In this document: piece by piece, positions 1 to 9,175 of the stretch | Position numbering within the stretch: position 1 is the stretch's first letter | Layout: every line of letters starts with the position of its first letter | Source of the DNA: Rhodospirillales bacterium | Lineage (GTDB): Bacteria > Pseudomonadota > Alphaproteobacteria > Rhodospirillales > JASLQF01 | Direction: 5' to 3' | Length of the DNA stretch: 64,000 bases | Assembly (NCBI GenBank): GCA_030744625.1 | Contig: JASLQF010000001.1 | Span: 1-64,000, forward strand | Notes under the pieces: generated by a model | Seen by the model: only the letters and a program-made list of their open reading frames with translations | Told to the model about the DNA's origin: nothing | Database searches by the model: none | Translations under genes and position numbers: made by a program

Positions 1-125
1 GTAGATAAAGGTCCACGGTGTACATCCTCACACCTTCCATCCCGAAAAGGATCGAAGGCTACAGGTGGCAGAGTTTTGCTCCGCCCGCGGCTGGTCAAAT
101 CCCGCCGCTTCCGTGGACTAGTTTG

Positions 126-344
126 TCACCGCCCGATACAGACCGAGACGGACCCGCCCCCCGGACCGTCGTCATCGACGATGGCGGGGATCTTGTTGTT
201 GGGGCTGATGGCCAGGAACTCAGGGGCGAACTGATCGCCCTTGCCGATATCGATCCACACGACCCGATACTCCAGCCCCGTCTCCTCGAGCATGATGTGG
301 ATCTTCTGGCCGTTCGGCGTGGTCGCGGAATAAAGGTCGATCAT
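126..344 (-). pseudogene. Glutathione S-transferase N-terminal fragment
   Basis: The 72-residue frame begins [14 protein letters not shown] and continues through a thioredoxin-like GST N-terminal half ([24 protein letters not shown]), as in YfcG/YghU-type enzymes. Those enzymes are about 200-230 residues long. Here the similarity ends abruptly after about 60 residues at a G-run, and the frame closes shortly afterwards. The glutathione-binding ESGAI segment and the whole helical C-terminal domain are absent. The remaining 125 bases towards the window edge do not look like GST, so the gene was truncated by a rearrangement rather than by a simple point mutation. The start at 344 fits the family N-terminus. 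It is probably non-functional. Confidence 0.7.
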
Positions 345-465
345 GGGCGTTGCTCCTGTCCGGCTTGGCCGTATCGCGGGAAGTTTACCGTCGGCGCCGG
401 ACGGTTCGCGATATGCTTTCCGGCGAAACCAACAACAATGAATAGCGCAAACGGGGAGAAACGTC

Positions 466-1848
466 ATGGCCAGGAAGTTCGACGCCATCGTCATCGGCAC
501 CGGTCAGGCGGGACCGTCGCTGGCGGCGCGCATGACCAAGGAAGGGATGAAGACGGCGATCATCGAGCGCAAGCTGTTCGGCGGCACCTGCGTCAACGTC
601 GGCTGCATTCCCACCAAGACCTTGGTGGCCAGCGCCCGCGCCGCCTACATGGCACGACGCGGCGCCGACTTCGGCGTCGTCATCGACGGTGCCATCGGTG
701 TCGACATGAAACGTGTCAAGGAACGCAAGGACGGGGTCGTGCGGCAGTCCAACCAGGGGGTCACCAACTGGCTCAAGGACATGGACAACCTCACCGTCTA
801 CGAAGGCCATGGCCGCCTGGAGAGCGCAAATTCGGTGCGCGTCAACGGCGACCTGCTGGAGGCCGGGCGCATCGTCCTCAACGTCGGCGGGCGCGCCTTC
901 GTCCCCGACATGCCGGGCCTCGCCGACGTCGATTACCTCACCAACTCGTCCATCATGGACGTGGACTTCCTGCCAGAGCACCTGATCGTCGTTGGCGGCA
1001 GCTACATCGGCCTCGAGTTCGCCCAGATGTACCGCCGCTTCGGCAGCAGGGTCACGGTCGTCGAGATGGGGGACCGCCTGATCGGGCGCGACGACGAGGA
1101 CGTCTCGGACGCGGTCAGGGAGATCGTAGAGGGCGAAGGCGTCGACGTGCGCCTGGGCGCCGAGTGCATGAGCGTGGAGAAACGGGGCGGTGGGGTGGCG
1201 ATCAAGGTCTCGTGCGACGATGATAGCCCGGACGAGGTCGAGGGCTCGCACCTGCTGCTCGCCGTCGGCCGCCTCCCCAACACAGACGACCTGGGCCTGG
1301 ACAAGGCGGGCGTGGAAACCGACGGGCGCGGCTTCATCAAGGTCGACGACAAGCTTGGCACCAACGTTCCCGGCATCTGGGCGATCGGCGATGCCAACGG
1401 CCGGGGCGCCTTTACCCACACGTCCTACAATGATTACGAGATTCTCGTCGCCAACATGTTCGACGGCGATCGGCGCCGCGTCTCGGACCGCATCCTCGCC
1501 TACGGGCTTTTCATCGACCCGCCACTGGGGCGCGCCGGCATGACCGAGGGCGAGGTCCGCCAATCGGGGCGCGCCGCGTTGATCGGAAAGATGATGATGG
1601 CGCGCATCGGCCGCGCCCGCGAGCGCGGCGAAACCCAGGGCTTCATGAAAATCCTGATCGACGCGGAGACGGAAAAAATCCTCGGGGCGGCGGTCCTCGG
1701 CATCGGCGGCGACGAGGTCATCCATTCCGTGCTCGACATCATGTACGCCGGCGCGCCTTACACCGTGATCTCGCGCGCCACCCACATCCACCCCACCGTC
1801 ACCGAACTCATCCCGACCATGCTCCAGGACCTCAAGCCGTTGGAGTAA
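466..1848 (+). CDS. FAD-dependent pyridine nucleotide-disulfide oxidoreductase (dihydrolipoamide dehydrogenase/mercuric reductase-like)
   Basis: A class I flavoprotein disulfide reductase of 460 residues, the normal family length. The FAD-binding GTGQAG motif is at residues 11-16, the redox-active pair C42/C47 lies in [13 protein letters not shown], a second Rossmann motif GGSYIGLEF lies near residue 177, and the C-terminal HIHPTVTE motif near 442 supplies the catalytic His-Glu pair. It should transfer electrons between NAD(P)H, FAD and a disulfide or other substrate in the cytoplasm. It has no N-terminal HMA domain and no C-terminal vicinal cysteines, so true mercuric reductase activity is unlikely. 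No pyruvate or oxoglutarate dehydrogenase genes lie nearby, so it is probably not the housekeeping Lpd. The ATG at 466 follows a GGGGAGAAACGTC ribosome site. Confidence 0.88.
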   Translation: MARKFDAIVIGTGQAGPSLAARMTKEGMKTAIIERKLFGGTCVNVGCIPTKTLVASARAAYMARRGADFGVVIDGAIGVDMKRVKERKDGVVRQSNQGVTNWLKDMDNLTVYEGHGRLESANSVRVNGDLLEAGRIVLNVGGRAFVPDMPGLADVDYLTNSSIMDVDFLPEHLIVVGGSYIGLEFAQMYRRFGSRVTVVEMGDRLIGRDDEDVSDAVREIVEGEGVDVRLGAECMSVEKRGGGVAIKVSCDDDSPDEVEGSHLLLAVGRLPNTDDLGLDKAGVETDGRGFIKVDDKLGTNVPGIWAIGDANGRGAFTHTSYNDYEILVANMFDGDRRRVSDRILAYGLFIDPPLGRAGMTEGEVRQSGRAALIGKMMMARIGRARERGETQGFMKILIDAETEKILGAAVLGIGGDEVIHSVLDIMYAGAPYTVISRATHIHPTVTELIPTMLQDLKPLE

Positions 1849-1867
1849 GGCGATCACGGGCGCTTGG

Positions 1868-4000
1868 CTACACGTCGTCCTCGATCTCGATCGGTCGCGG
1901 CGCGGCGCCGGCCTCGTGGATCTCCCACATGCGCGCGTACGCCCGCTCGAGGTTGCCGGCGAACCGGGGTGTATCGAATAGCGGCGCCTCACGTCGGCAT
2001 TCGCCAACCCGGTCGCGGAGCGCCGCCAGCTCGTCGGGCGCGCCCGCCAGGCGCATGGCCATGGCCTCGTAGTCTTCGAGGCCTTCGGCGATCAACTCGG
2101 GGATTCCCGCCGCCGCCAGGATGCTCGCCGATACCCGCGAGGCGAAGTGGCGGCCCTTCAAGGCGACCACGGGAAGGCCCGCCCACAGCGCGTCGCTGGT
2201 CGACGTGTGGCCGTTGTAAACGCGGGTGTCGAGGGCCAGGTCGGAGCACCCGAGCCGCGCCAGGTGTTCGTCCTTGGGGAGCTTCCGGGCGAAGACGAGG
2301 CGTGCCGGGTCGATGCCGCGGGCGGCGGCTTGGCGCTTCAGGTTGTCCTCGGCCGGGACGTTCGCCTGCAACAGCCACAAGACGCTTCCCATGACGCCAT
2401 CGAGCAGCCTCATCCACACATCGAACATGACGGGCTCGAACTTGAGGGCTTGGTTGAGCGAGCAGTAGACGAACCCGTCTTCCGGAAGGTCGAGGCCGGA
2501 CCGTGTGAATTGCTTCTTCGAGATGGGGGTGGAACGGTCGTTTACCTGGTAGCAGTGGGGCAGGCGGGCCAACGCCTCGCTGTAGAACGCGGCGTGGTCC
2601 GGCGGGCTGACCATGGCGTCGGTGATGACGTAATCGAAGAAGTCGGCGCCCGACGTTCCCGGGAATCCCAGGTACGTCGCCTGCACGGGTGCCGGGCGAA
2701 GCGCCGCGACGCCGAGCCGGTGTCCCTCGGTGTGGCCGTTTACGTCGATGAGGATGTCGATGCCGTCCTCGAAGACGCGCCGCGCCGCCTCGGCGTCGTT
2801 GAGCCCGCTGATGTCGACGAAGCGGTCGCTGCCTTCCTCCACCTTGCGGCGGTAGGCGCTGGCGTCATCATCCCCGGACGAATAGGCGTAGACCTCGAAC
2901 CGCTCCCGGTCATGCTCGGCGAAGAGGCCGCCGATGAGATGCCCGACGGGGTGGTTGCGGTAGTCGCTCGACAGGTAGCCCAGCGTGATCTTTTTATTTT
3001 CGGCCCGTCCCGGGGGCCGTTCGAACACCGTCCCCAGCGCCGCCGCGCGGCGCCCCACGCCGCGGCTCCACAAGCGGGCTACGTCGAAGTTGACGGCCGG
3101 ATCGTCGCACCGCGTCATGTTGAGGAAAGGGGTCTCGCCAGGCTGGCGGTCCACGGCGATGGCGGTTGCCGTCGCGGCGTCCACCTTGGAGCCCAGGGCC
3201 GCCATCGCCTCCCACCAACAGGCGCGCTGATAAAGCAACAGCAGGCCAGCCGCCGCCTCGCCGTGGCCGGGGTCGAGCTCGAGGGCGCGCTCCAGGCTGG
3301 CCATGGCCTCGGCCAGTTTCCCCTGGCCGGCCAGGGTGATGCCAAGATTGTTGTGGGCCGCCGCGAAGTCGGGGGCGATCTCCAGCGCCCTTTGGAAACA
3401 TTCGACCGCCGCTTCCGTCTCGCCGCCGGTCATCAGCATGTTGCCGAGGTTGTTGTTGGCCTCGGCGAAGAGGGGATCGGCCTTCACGGCGTGCCGGTAC
3501 GAGGCCACCGCTTCCTCCGCCAGGCCCTGTTCCTTGAGCACGTTTCCCAGGTTGTTGTGGGCTTCGGCGTAATCCGGATTGGTTTCGACGGCCCGCCGGT
3601 AATGGCCGGCGGCTTCATCGAGGTCGCCGGTCTCAACCAGCGCGTTGCCGAGGTTGTGGTGGGCCGCGGCGTACGCGGGGTCGATCTCCAGGGCACGGCG
3701 GTACGAAGCGATGGCTTCGGGAGCGCGCCCCAGGGCCTTCTGGGCAACCCCCAAATTGAGCAGGAAATGGGCGTTGGGCGGCGCCTTGGCGATGGCCTCG
3801 GTAAAGAGCGCCACCGCCTGCTCGTGGCGGCCCGCCTGATGGGCGAGCAGGCCCATTAGATCAAGCACCTGTCCATTACCCGGGTGGGTTTCGAGGACCC
3901 GCCGGTAAAGGGCCTCGGCGTCGGGCAGCCGTCCCGCCTGGTGATGCTCGACCGCCGCCCGCAGCAGGGCTTCGGGATCCTCTCCCATGCGCGCTGTCAT
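1868..4000 (-). CDS. TPR protein with SPINDLY-type O-GlcNAc transferase domain
   Basis: A 710-residue protein. The N-terminal part (about residues 5-275) is a run of tetratricopeptide repeats with the recurrent pattern A-x-x-N-L-G. The C-terminal part (about 310-700) is a family 41 glycosyltransferase-like domain, with GYLSSDYRNHPVGHL, FDYVITDAMVSPP, FVYCSLNQALKFEP and a C-terminal HTSTSDALWAGLPVV segment that binds the nucleotide-sugar. Bacterial SPINDLY-type proteins are thought to add a sugar to protein Ser/Thr residues. In alphaproteobacteria they occur in flagellin or surface glycosylation contexts, but no flagellin lies here. It is downstream of no obvious operon partner; cheY-like is upstream on the same strand at 211 bp. 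The target is unknown. Confidence 0.87.
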   Translation of the reverse strand: MTARMGEDPEALLRAAVEHHQAGRLPDAEALYRRVLETHPGNGQVLDLMGLLAHQAGRHEQAVALFTEAIAKAPPNAHFLLNLGVAQKALGRAPEAIASYRRALEIDPAYAAAHHNLGNALVETGDLDEAAGHYRRAVETNPDYAEAHNNLGNVLKEQGLAEEAVASYRHAVKADPLFAEANNNLGNMLMTGGETEAAVECFQRALEIAPDFAAAHNNLGITLAGQGKLAEAMASLERALELDPGHGEAAAGLLLLYQRACWWEAMAALGSKVDAATATAIAVDRQPGETPFLNMTRCDDPAVNFDVARLWSRGVGRRAAALGTVFERPPGRAENKKITLGYLSSDYRNHPVGHLIGGLFAEHDRERFEVYAYSSGDDDASAYRRKVEEGSDRFVDISGLNDAEAARRVFEDGIDILIDVNGHTEGHRLGVAALRPAPVQATYLGFPGTSGADFFDYVITDAMVSPPDHAAFYSEALARLPHCYQVNDRSTPISKKQFTRSGLDLPEDGFVYCSLNQALKFEPVMFDVWMRLLDGVMGSVLWLLQANVPAEDNLKRQAAARGIDPARLVFARKLPKDEHLARLGCSDLALDTRVYNGHTSTSDALWAGLPVVALKGRHFASRVSASILAAAGIPELIAEGLEDYEAMAMRLAGAPDELAALRDRVGECRREAPLFDTPRFAGNLERAYARMWEIHEAGAAPRPIEIEDDV

Positions 4001-4211
4001 CGCCCCGACAGGTGGGCGCTCCCTGTGGCTTTGCCGCCACCAAATGTGACCCCTCCCGGCACCCCGACGAGGCGCTGGACGGTATATCCGAAGTTACCAG
4101 GAATGCGCGCCGCTGGCCACGCGGCGAATATGCGCGCCGCCTCTTGGGCACGCCGGATGGTGGGGCCGGGAACCTCCGCGGGCCGTGGCGGAGGATCCCG
4201 CCGGCGCGCCC

Positions 4212-4598
4212 TCAGAAAGCGCCGAGGACCGACGCGATCTTGCCTTTGAGCGTCTCCGCGTTGAAGGGTTTGACGATGTAGTTGGATACCCCCGCCTGTT
4301 TCGCGGCAACCACGTTCTCGGTTTTGCTTTCGGCGGTGATCATGATAAACGGCAGGTGCTTCAGACTGTCGTCGCCGCGCACCTCGCGCAGCAGCTCGAT
4401 GCCGGTCATCGGCTCCATGTTCCAGTCGGAAATCACGAAATCGAAACTGTCGCTCTGAAGCATCGTCAACGCCTGTTGCCCATCGCTGGCTGCATCCACG
4501 TTCGTGAACCCAAGCTGCTTCAACAGGTTCGTCAGGATTCGCTGCATGGTGTTGTAGTCGTCGACTACCAAGAATTTCATATTCATATCAACTGCCAT
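4212..4598 (-). CDS. CheY-like single-domain response regulator
   Basis: A stand-alone receiver domain of 128 residues. The acidic pair D13/D14 (VVDDYNTM), the phospho-acceptor D58 (ISDWNMEPMTG), T88 (ITAES) and K110 (VKPF) are all present, so it should be phosphorylatable. The sequence around D58 (DWNMEPMTG) is that of chemotaxis CheY proteins. It carries no output domain, so it should act by binding a partner such as the flagellar switch or a kinase. It is 116 bp downstream of the unrecognised 380-residue gene on the same strand, a pairing that suggests a shared signalling job. No cheA, cheW or motor genes are in the window. The start ATG at 4598 follows AAAGGTTAAGACC. Confidence 0.9.
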   Translation of the reverse strand: MAVDMNMKFLVVDDYNTMQRILTNLLKQLGFTNVDAASDGQQALTMLQSDSFDFVISDWNMEPMTGIELLREVRGDDSLKHLPFIMITAESKTENVVAAKQAGVSNYIVKPFNAETLKGKIASVLGAF

Positions 4599-4714
4599 GG
4601 TCTTAACCTTTCCTTGTCGACAGCGAATTCATCAATTACGTGAATCCTAAATAACTCGCTTCCGGCGGCACTGGCAACCAACGGCCAACGCCCACACCGC
4701 GTGAGTCTTCGGTA

Positions 4715-5857
4715 TCAATTCAGTGCCGCGAGCATGGGTGCGGAGTCCTCGATGTTCTGAATGGTGTCGATGCCCGGCTTTATGTCGGACATAATGAACT
4801 CTGCGCGCTTGACCGGACCGCCCACGTCCTTCTCCGGGAATAGGCGCGCCCAGGCATCCATCTTGACGCTGAGCGCGCACAACACGCCGCCGATGGTGGT
4901 GTGGTAGTCCTTGATCAGCTTTTCCACCTGCCGGAAGCGCTCCGCGGTGATGTTGTCCCACATGTTTCCGGTCGAGCGGTCGAAGTTCTCGAAACGGCCC
5001 GTGATGGCGGCCAGCATCCCGTTCACCGTGGATTCGATCATATCGCACGTTTGCATCAGGCTATGATCGTTCTTGAGCTGCCAGTTGGTCCGCAAATCGT
5101 CGAACGAGGCAATCATTCCGCTGATGGCGGGCTCGATGGCGTCCAGGCACTGGCGGTAATAGGACAGGGAAAGGAAGATGTCTCCATAGTCCTCGAGGAA
5201 CTTGGGGACGTCTTGCAGCTTTACGCCAAGCTTGTCGGCCATGGTCTGCAGCTTTTGCCGCGCCTTGGCGATGTCGGGATCGCGAAACAGGGCGATGACG
5301 TCCTCGAAATCCTGGATGGAAACGTCGTCGTCTCCGAATATCTGCATGATCAGGGGGCGCGTGAAGGCCGTCATGTACTCGCTGAGTTCTCCGGCCTTCT
5401 CTTCCGACAACCTGAGTTCATCGTAATTGTTGACGGGAATTTCGAGTTCGCGGAGCGTCAGGCGCAGGCTATAGACGTCATAGCTGCTGGCCAGCCCCAG
5501 CTTGCGCAGCATTATGAGATCGGGGTGCGGCTGGTCTTCCGGCCACCCGAACTCCAACGCCAGGTTCTCGATGCCGATTTGTCCGCTGCCGGCTTGTTCG
5601 TCCTCGAATAGTTCGATGACGCCTTTCAGGCGGACATTCTTGATGAGCCGCGCCCGCTTCAGGGCCGTGGTCTCCAGCGGAAGGATAAACAGTGGAAGGA
5701 TGTGCAGGGAATCGCGATCCGAGTCCTCCGCTTTCACGTCCGGCGCTTTCACGTCCGGCGCTTCCAGGTCTGGCGCTTCCACCGGATCTTGCATGACTAT
5801 ATCCGCCCGCATTCCCTCGCACCGCATCAGCTCAAGCGCCACGGAGGCGCCGAGCAC
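4715..5857 (-). CDS. Conserved-looking protein of unknown function upstream of cheY-like gene
   Basis: A 380-residue soluble protein that I do not recognise. It has no signal peptide or membrane segment. Near the N-terminus there is a short internal repeat (EAPD, VKAPD, VKAED), also visible as a DNA direct repeat at about 5736-5765. The rest is helix-rich and acidic, with a conserved-looking core (LGLASSYDVYSLRLTLRELE; YYRQCLDAIEPAISGMIASF). The annotated start is a GTG at 5857. ATG codons at 5827 (MRCEGM) and at 5794 (MQDPVE, with GGGCGG upstream) are equally possible. Its location before a CheY-like receiver and its coiled helical make-up would suit a CheY partner or phosphatase, but no CheZ motif is visible. 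Function should be left open. Confidence 0.75.
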   Translation of the reverse strand: MLGASVALELMRCEGMRADIVMQDPVEAPDLEAPDVKAPDVKAEDSDRDSLHILPLFILPLETTALKRARLIKNVRLKGVIELFEDEQAGSGQIGIENLALEFGWPEDQPHPDLIMLRKLGLASSYDVYSLRLTLRELEIPVNNYDELRLSEEKAGELSEYMTAFTRPLIMQIFGDDDVSIQDFEDVIALFRDPDIAKARQKLQTMADKLGVKLQDVPKFLEDYGDIFLSLSYYRQCLDAIEPAISGMIASFDDLRTNWQLKNDHSLMQTCDMIESTVNGMLAAITGRFENFDRSTGNMWDNITAERFRQVEKLIKDYHTTIGGVLCALSVKMDAWARLFPEKDVGGPVKRAEFIMSDIKPGIDTIQNIEDSAPMLAALN

Positions 5858-6150
5858 ATGAGAATTCTCTTATCAGTGATCTAAATTTATGCTTCTAGTT
5901 CAGGGTTTAAAACTAACTCTTCGTATAGTTATGCCATCCAATTGGCTTAGTAAGGCCTATACCAAGGTATTGGTCCGAAAGGGCAATCCGCGTAACCGGG
6001 CGCCGCCGCCGTTCCCCCGCCCGATGCACACCGCGACCATGATTGAGCGCCATAGCACCCGGTGATAGAAAGAACGATGCCCATCCACAGCCGACATGGG
6101 CGCGGCTAAAGCTGCCGAAACCGGCGCCTCCATTTTGCGAAAGGCCTGTC

Positions 6151-7074
6151 TTGTCCGCATCGATCGCCATCGTGTCCGCCGCCGATTCAGGATATTTCCG
6201 GCTGCTCAAGGGGCTCGTGTTGTCCCTGGAAGCCGTGCGCGGCCGGTTCCCCTTCGACCTTTGCATATTCGACCTCGGCCTCACGTCCGATCAAAGGGCG
6301 TTCTTGGACACGCACTGCCAGGCCGTGACGCGGCCCGGTTGGGATATCGCGTTTCCCGCCATGGACAAGGCACCCGATCACTACAAGGCGATGGTTTCCC
6401 GACCCTTCATCCCCCGCCACTTTCCCGGTTACGATATCTACCTGTGGCTCGACGCGGACGCATGGGTGCAGGACCCCGCCGTGCTCGATGTCTATGTTCG
6501 GGCGGCGCGGCGCGGCCACATCGCCATCGCCGCCCAGATCGACCGCGCCTACAAGGGCGCCTACAAGCGCGGCAAGCTGTTCGGCTGGACCCACAACCAC
6601 AAGCACTACCGGCTGGGATTCGGCTGGCGTGTCGCCGACCGTTTCGGTCCCTATCCCATTCTCAACAGCGGCGCGTTGTCCATCCCCGGGACGGCCAAGC
6701 ACTGGTCACTGTGGGCCGACGCCTTGAGGCAAGCGCTGCAACGTAGCCGGCACAAGCTGATTGAGCAGACGGCGCTGAACCTGGTTCTGTACCAGCACCG
6801 CGCCGACGTCGCCATTCTGCCGGCCTATTGCAACTGGCTATGCGACGCCGCGACGCCTTGCGTCGATGACGACAACGGCCTTCTCGTGGAACCGTTCGAG
6901 CCTCATCAACCCCTTGGCATCGTCCATCTGGCCGGCGATTTCGAAAGGGAGGAAGAGCTCGATCTGCGTTCCATTGCCGGACGCGAGGTGCGCGCCAGAC
7001 TCACGTTCGAGGAGTGGATGGCAAGGCGGGCGTCTCTGTTCCCCGCTGCGGCCCCATCGCCGGCCAAGGTCTGA
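6151..7074 (+). CDS. GT-A-type glycosyltransferase-like protein
   Basis: A 307-residue protein with a nucleotide-diphospho-sugar transferase look: an N-terminal beta-alpha start (SIAIVSAADSGYF), then a DxD-type metal/nucleotide motif in YLWLDADAWVQD, and NSGALSIP, as in families that extend glycans (GT8-like). It is predicted cytoplasmic. The chosen start is TTG at 6151, preceded by GAAAGG with a 6-base spacer. An upstream in-frame TTG at 6043 would add 36 residues but has no ribosome site and gives a low-quality N-terminus. It stands alone between divergent and convergent neighbours. The acceptor is unknown. Confidence 0.72.
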   Translation: MSASIAIVSAADSGYFRLLKGLVLSLEAVRGRFPFDLCIFDLGLTSDQRAFLDTHCQAVTRPGWDIAFPAMDKAPDHYKAMVSRPFIPRHFPGYDIYLWLDADAWVQDPAVLDVYVRAARRGHIAIAAQIDRAYKGAYKRGKLFGWTHNHKHYRLGFGWRVADRFGPYPILNSGALSIPGTAKHWSLWADALRQALQRSRHKLIEQTALNLVLYQHRADVAILPAYCNWLCDAATPCVDDDNGLLVEPFEPHQPLGIVHLAGDFEREEELDLRSIAGREVRARLTFEEWMARRASLFPAAAPSPAKV

Positions 7075-7092
7075 TCCGAAGGCGTCCTTCGA

Positions 7093-7686
7093 CTAGGCGC
7101 CGCCGGCTCCGCCCGCAAGCGCTTCTTCGAGCAGACGGGTGGTTGTGTTTTCGCCGAGGTCGGGAAAGCACGCCGCGAGAATCGTCCGCAAGTGCCCGCA
7201 TTGTCCCGTGTCCGGCGTCTTTGCCAATTGGCGCAGGTAGGCGACCAGGTTGGCCGCGGCGTCGGCGGCCCGCTGGCCGGGCGCGCCGCCGGTCGGCCGC
7301 GGCGGCGGAAAGGCCTTGGCCAACAGAATTTGTTCGGCGTGCTCGGCCTCGATTTCGATCGCCGCGACGCTTTTGCGCAGCGCCTCGGTTCGATCCTTGG
7401 GAATTCCCTCGAAGCCCCGTTTCAGCCTCCGCCGGGCGGCACGCAACGCCCCCACGACCTCGTCTTGCCACGGTGCAACCATTTCGGCCGCCCGGCCAAG
7501 AAGGCGCGATTCCAGGGCTCCGCCCCCGGAGGCGCCGACCCAGCAGCAATAGAGCACCATGTTCACATCGGCGCCGCGTTCATCCTGAAGCGCCAAACAT
7601 GCCTCGGCCACGCCCTCGCTCCTATAGACCCGTAGCGAGAACTCCCAAAACGGATGGGTCGCGTCATCCAGTGGCTGCATGAACAT
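7093..7686 (-). CDS. TIGR02444/DUF2390 family protein
   Basis: A 197-residue alpha-helical protein. The opening (HPFWEFSLRVYRSEGVAEACLALQDERGADVNMVLYCCWVG) is the hallmark of the TIGR02444 family, found in proteobacteria and without a settled function. The C-terminal third carries a short proline-rich linker (PPPRPTGG) and a variable helical tail. No signal peptide or catalytic motif is visible. It is convergent with the glycosyltransferase at 7074 (18 bp between ends), so no operon is indicated. The start at 7686 has only a weak ribosome site; M3 at 7680 is an alternative. Confidence 0.8.
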   Translation of the reverse strand: MFMQPLDDATHPFWEFSLRVYRSEGVAEACLALQDERGADVNMVLYCCWVGASGGGALESRLLGRAAEMVAPWQDEVVGALRAARRRLKRGFEGIPKDRTEALRKSVAAIEIEAEHAEQILLAKAFPPPRPTGGAPGQRAADAAANLVAYLRQLAKTPDTGQCGHLRTILAACFPDLGENTTTRLLEEALAGGAGGA

Positions 7687-7836
7687 TGTTTCGTTGTTGG
7701 GCGCCGGAGCCCCGTATCCCGCCGTTGCCGCGGGTAATTCCTTAAATCTCGGAATTTATTAGTGGAATTTACCTGATCATGATACTAGATTCCCCGTTCA
7801 CCCTTCCACACAACGATAATTGAGGGAATATCGGCC

Positions 7837-9138
7837 ATGCCGAGGAGGGGCTGGCGAGGCATTGTTTTCGCGGTGATGGCGTTTGTTATGGTGGCCAGTT
7901 ATGGCACCGTAGCCCATGCGCAATCGCTGCAGGAAACCCTCGCTCTCGTAATCCACGACCACAAGCGCATCCGCGCCGCCGAAATGGATTTGGCGTCGGC
8001 CAGGGACACGGCCATCGCGTCCCTCGGGGATTGGTTCCCGACGCTTGACATGACCGCCCTCTACGGGTTCGAGAGGCAAAGAAAACCCGATTCCGCCGAC
8101 ACCGATTTCTTCCCCCGCCAGATCGATTTCACGCTCACCCAGCTCCTGTGGGACTTCGGGGCGACCAACGGGACGATCCGTGCCGCCAAGCGCACCTATG
8201 ACCAAGCCCAGGCCACCCTCACCTCGACCCTCCAGGCCGTCGTCCTGGAGGGCGTCACCGCGCACGTCAACCTGATCCGGGCCAACGAACTGCTGCGTTT
8301 CGCCCTCATGTCGGAGGAGAACATCAAGCGCCAGACGGAGCTTGAGGACGCGCGGGTGCAACGGGGCGCCGGCTTTTCCACCGACGTTCTGCAGGCCAAG
8401 ACCCAGTTGGCGGGCTCCCAGGCGCGGCGCGTTCAGGCGGAAGGTACCTTGCAAAACGCCCGCAACCGCTATCGCGCCGTGTTTTACCGGGACCCTGGCG
8501 ACCTTCAGTCCCTGGTCAAGCCAAGGCCTCCGATCGACATGCTGCCCTCGTCGCTCGACGAAGCGATCGAGATATCCATGGAAAACAACCCCCAGCTCAA
8601 GGCCCAGTTGATCGCCGCCGACATCGCGCGGGAGACGGTCAACCAGACGCGGGCCACCGAGCTGTTTCCATCCCTGAGCGCAGTCGGATCGAGCACGTAC
8701 AAGCAGGACGTCCAAGGCACGCGCAATTTCAAGGGCGAGCAGCTCATCAAGGTGGAGTTGACGTATTCGCTCAACCTGGGGATGACCCAGGTCAATACCC
8801 TGCGTGCCTCGAAGAGCGCCTTCTCGGCGGCGGAAGACCGCTATGGCGACGCCCGCACCCAGATCGAGGAGGCGGCCCGCAACGCCTGGCAAAACTTCCT
8901 GACGGCGAAGGATAACGCCGAGGCCCTGCGCAACCAGGCCAACATCGCCAACGAGTTCCTGGAACTGGCCCGCAAGGAGCGTCAGCTCGGGCGGCGCTCC
9001 CTGATCGACGTGCTGGCCGGCGAGACGGCCTTGATCAACGCCAACAGCGACGCCGTTTCGGCCGAAACCGACGTGATGCTGGCGGTGTACAACCTGACCA
9101 GCGTCATGGGCTTCCTGGAACTCGACGTGATCGAGTGA
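7837..9138 (+). CDS. TolC-family outer membrane protein of type I secretion
   Basis: A 433-residue outer-membrane efflux protein. It begins with a signal peptide (to about residue 29, cleaved after AHA) followed by the two structurally repeated OEP halves; long coiled-coil helices run at about 30-220 and 250-430. The motif TQLLWDFGATNGTIRAA is typical of TolC homologues that serve type I exporters. Its position upstream of the RTX substrate, the ABC exporter and the adaptor (all on the same strand within 9 kb) indicates that it forms the outer-membrane channel of that exporter. The ATG at 7837 follows GAGGGAATATCGGCC. It is separated from the RTX gene by a Sel1 gene on the other strand, so it has its own promoter. 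Confidence 0.9.
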   Translation: MPRRGWRGIVFAVMAFVMVASYGTVAHAQSLQETLALVIHDHKRIRAAEMDLASARDTAIASLGDWFPTLDMTALYGFERQRKPDSADTDFFPRQIDFTLTQLLWDFGATNGTIRAAKRTYDQAQATLTSTLQAVVLEGVTAHVNLIRANELLRFALMSEENIKRQTELEDARVQRGAGFSTDVLQAKTQLAGSQARRVQAEGTLQNARNRYRAVFYRDPGDLQSLVKPRPPIDMLPSSLDEAIEISMENNPQLKAQLIAADIARETVNQTRATELFPSLSAVGSSTYKQDVQGTRNFKGEQLIKVELTYSLNLGMTQVNTLRASKSAFSAAEDRYGDARTQIEEAARNAWQNFLTAKDNAEALRNQANIANEFLELARKERQLGRRSLIDVLAGETALINANSDAVSAETDVMLAVYNLTSVMGFLELDVIE

Positions 9139-9175
9139 GGCGGCGAAGGCGACACGCCGCGGCCACGTGCTTCAC

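Noticed and set aside
18-1223. A 401-codon frame running through the left edge and the oxidoreductase gene
   Set aside because: It is Arg/Gly/His-rich and overlaps a well-supported oxidoreductase frame with a clear start and motifs.
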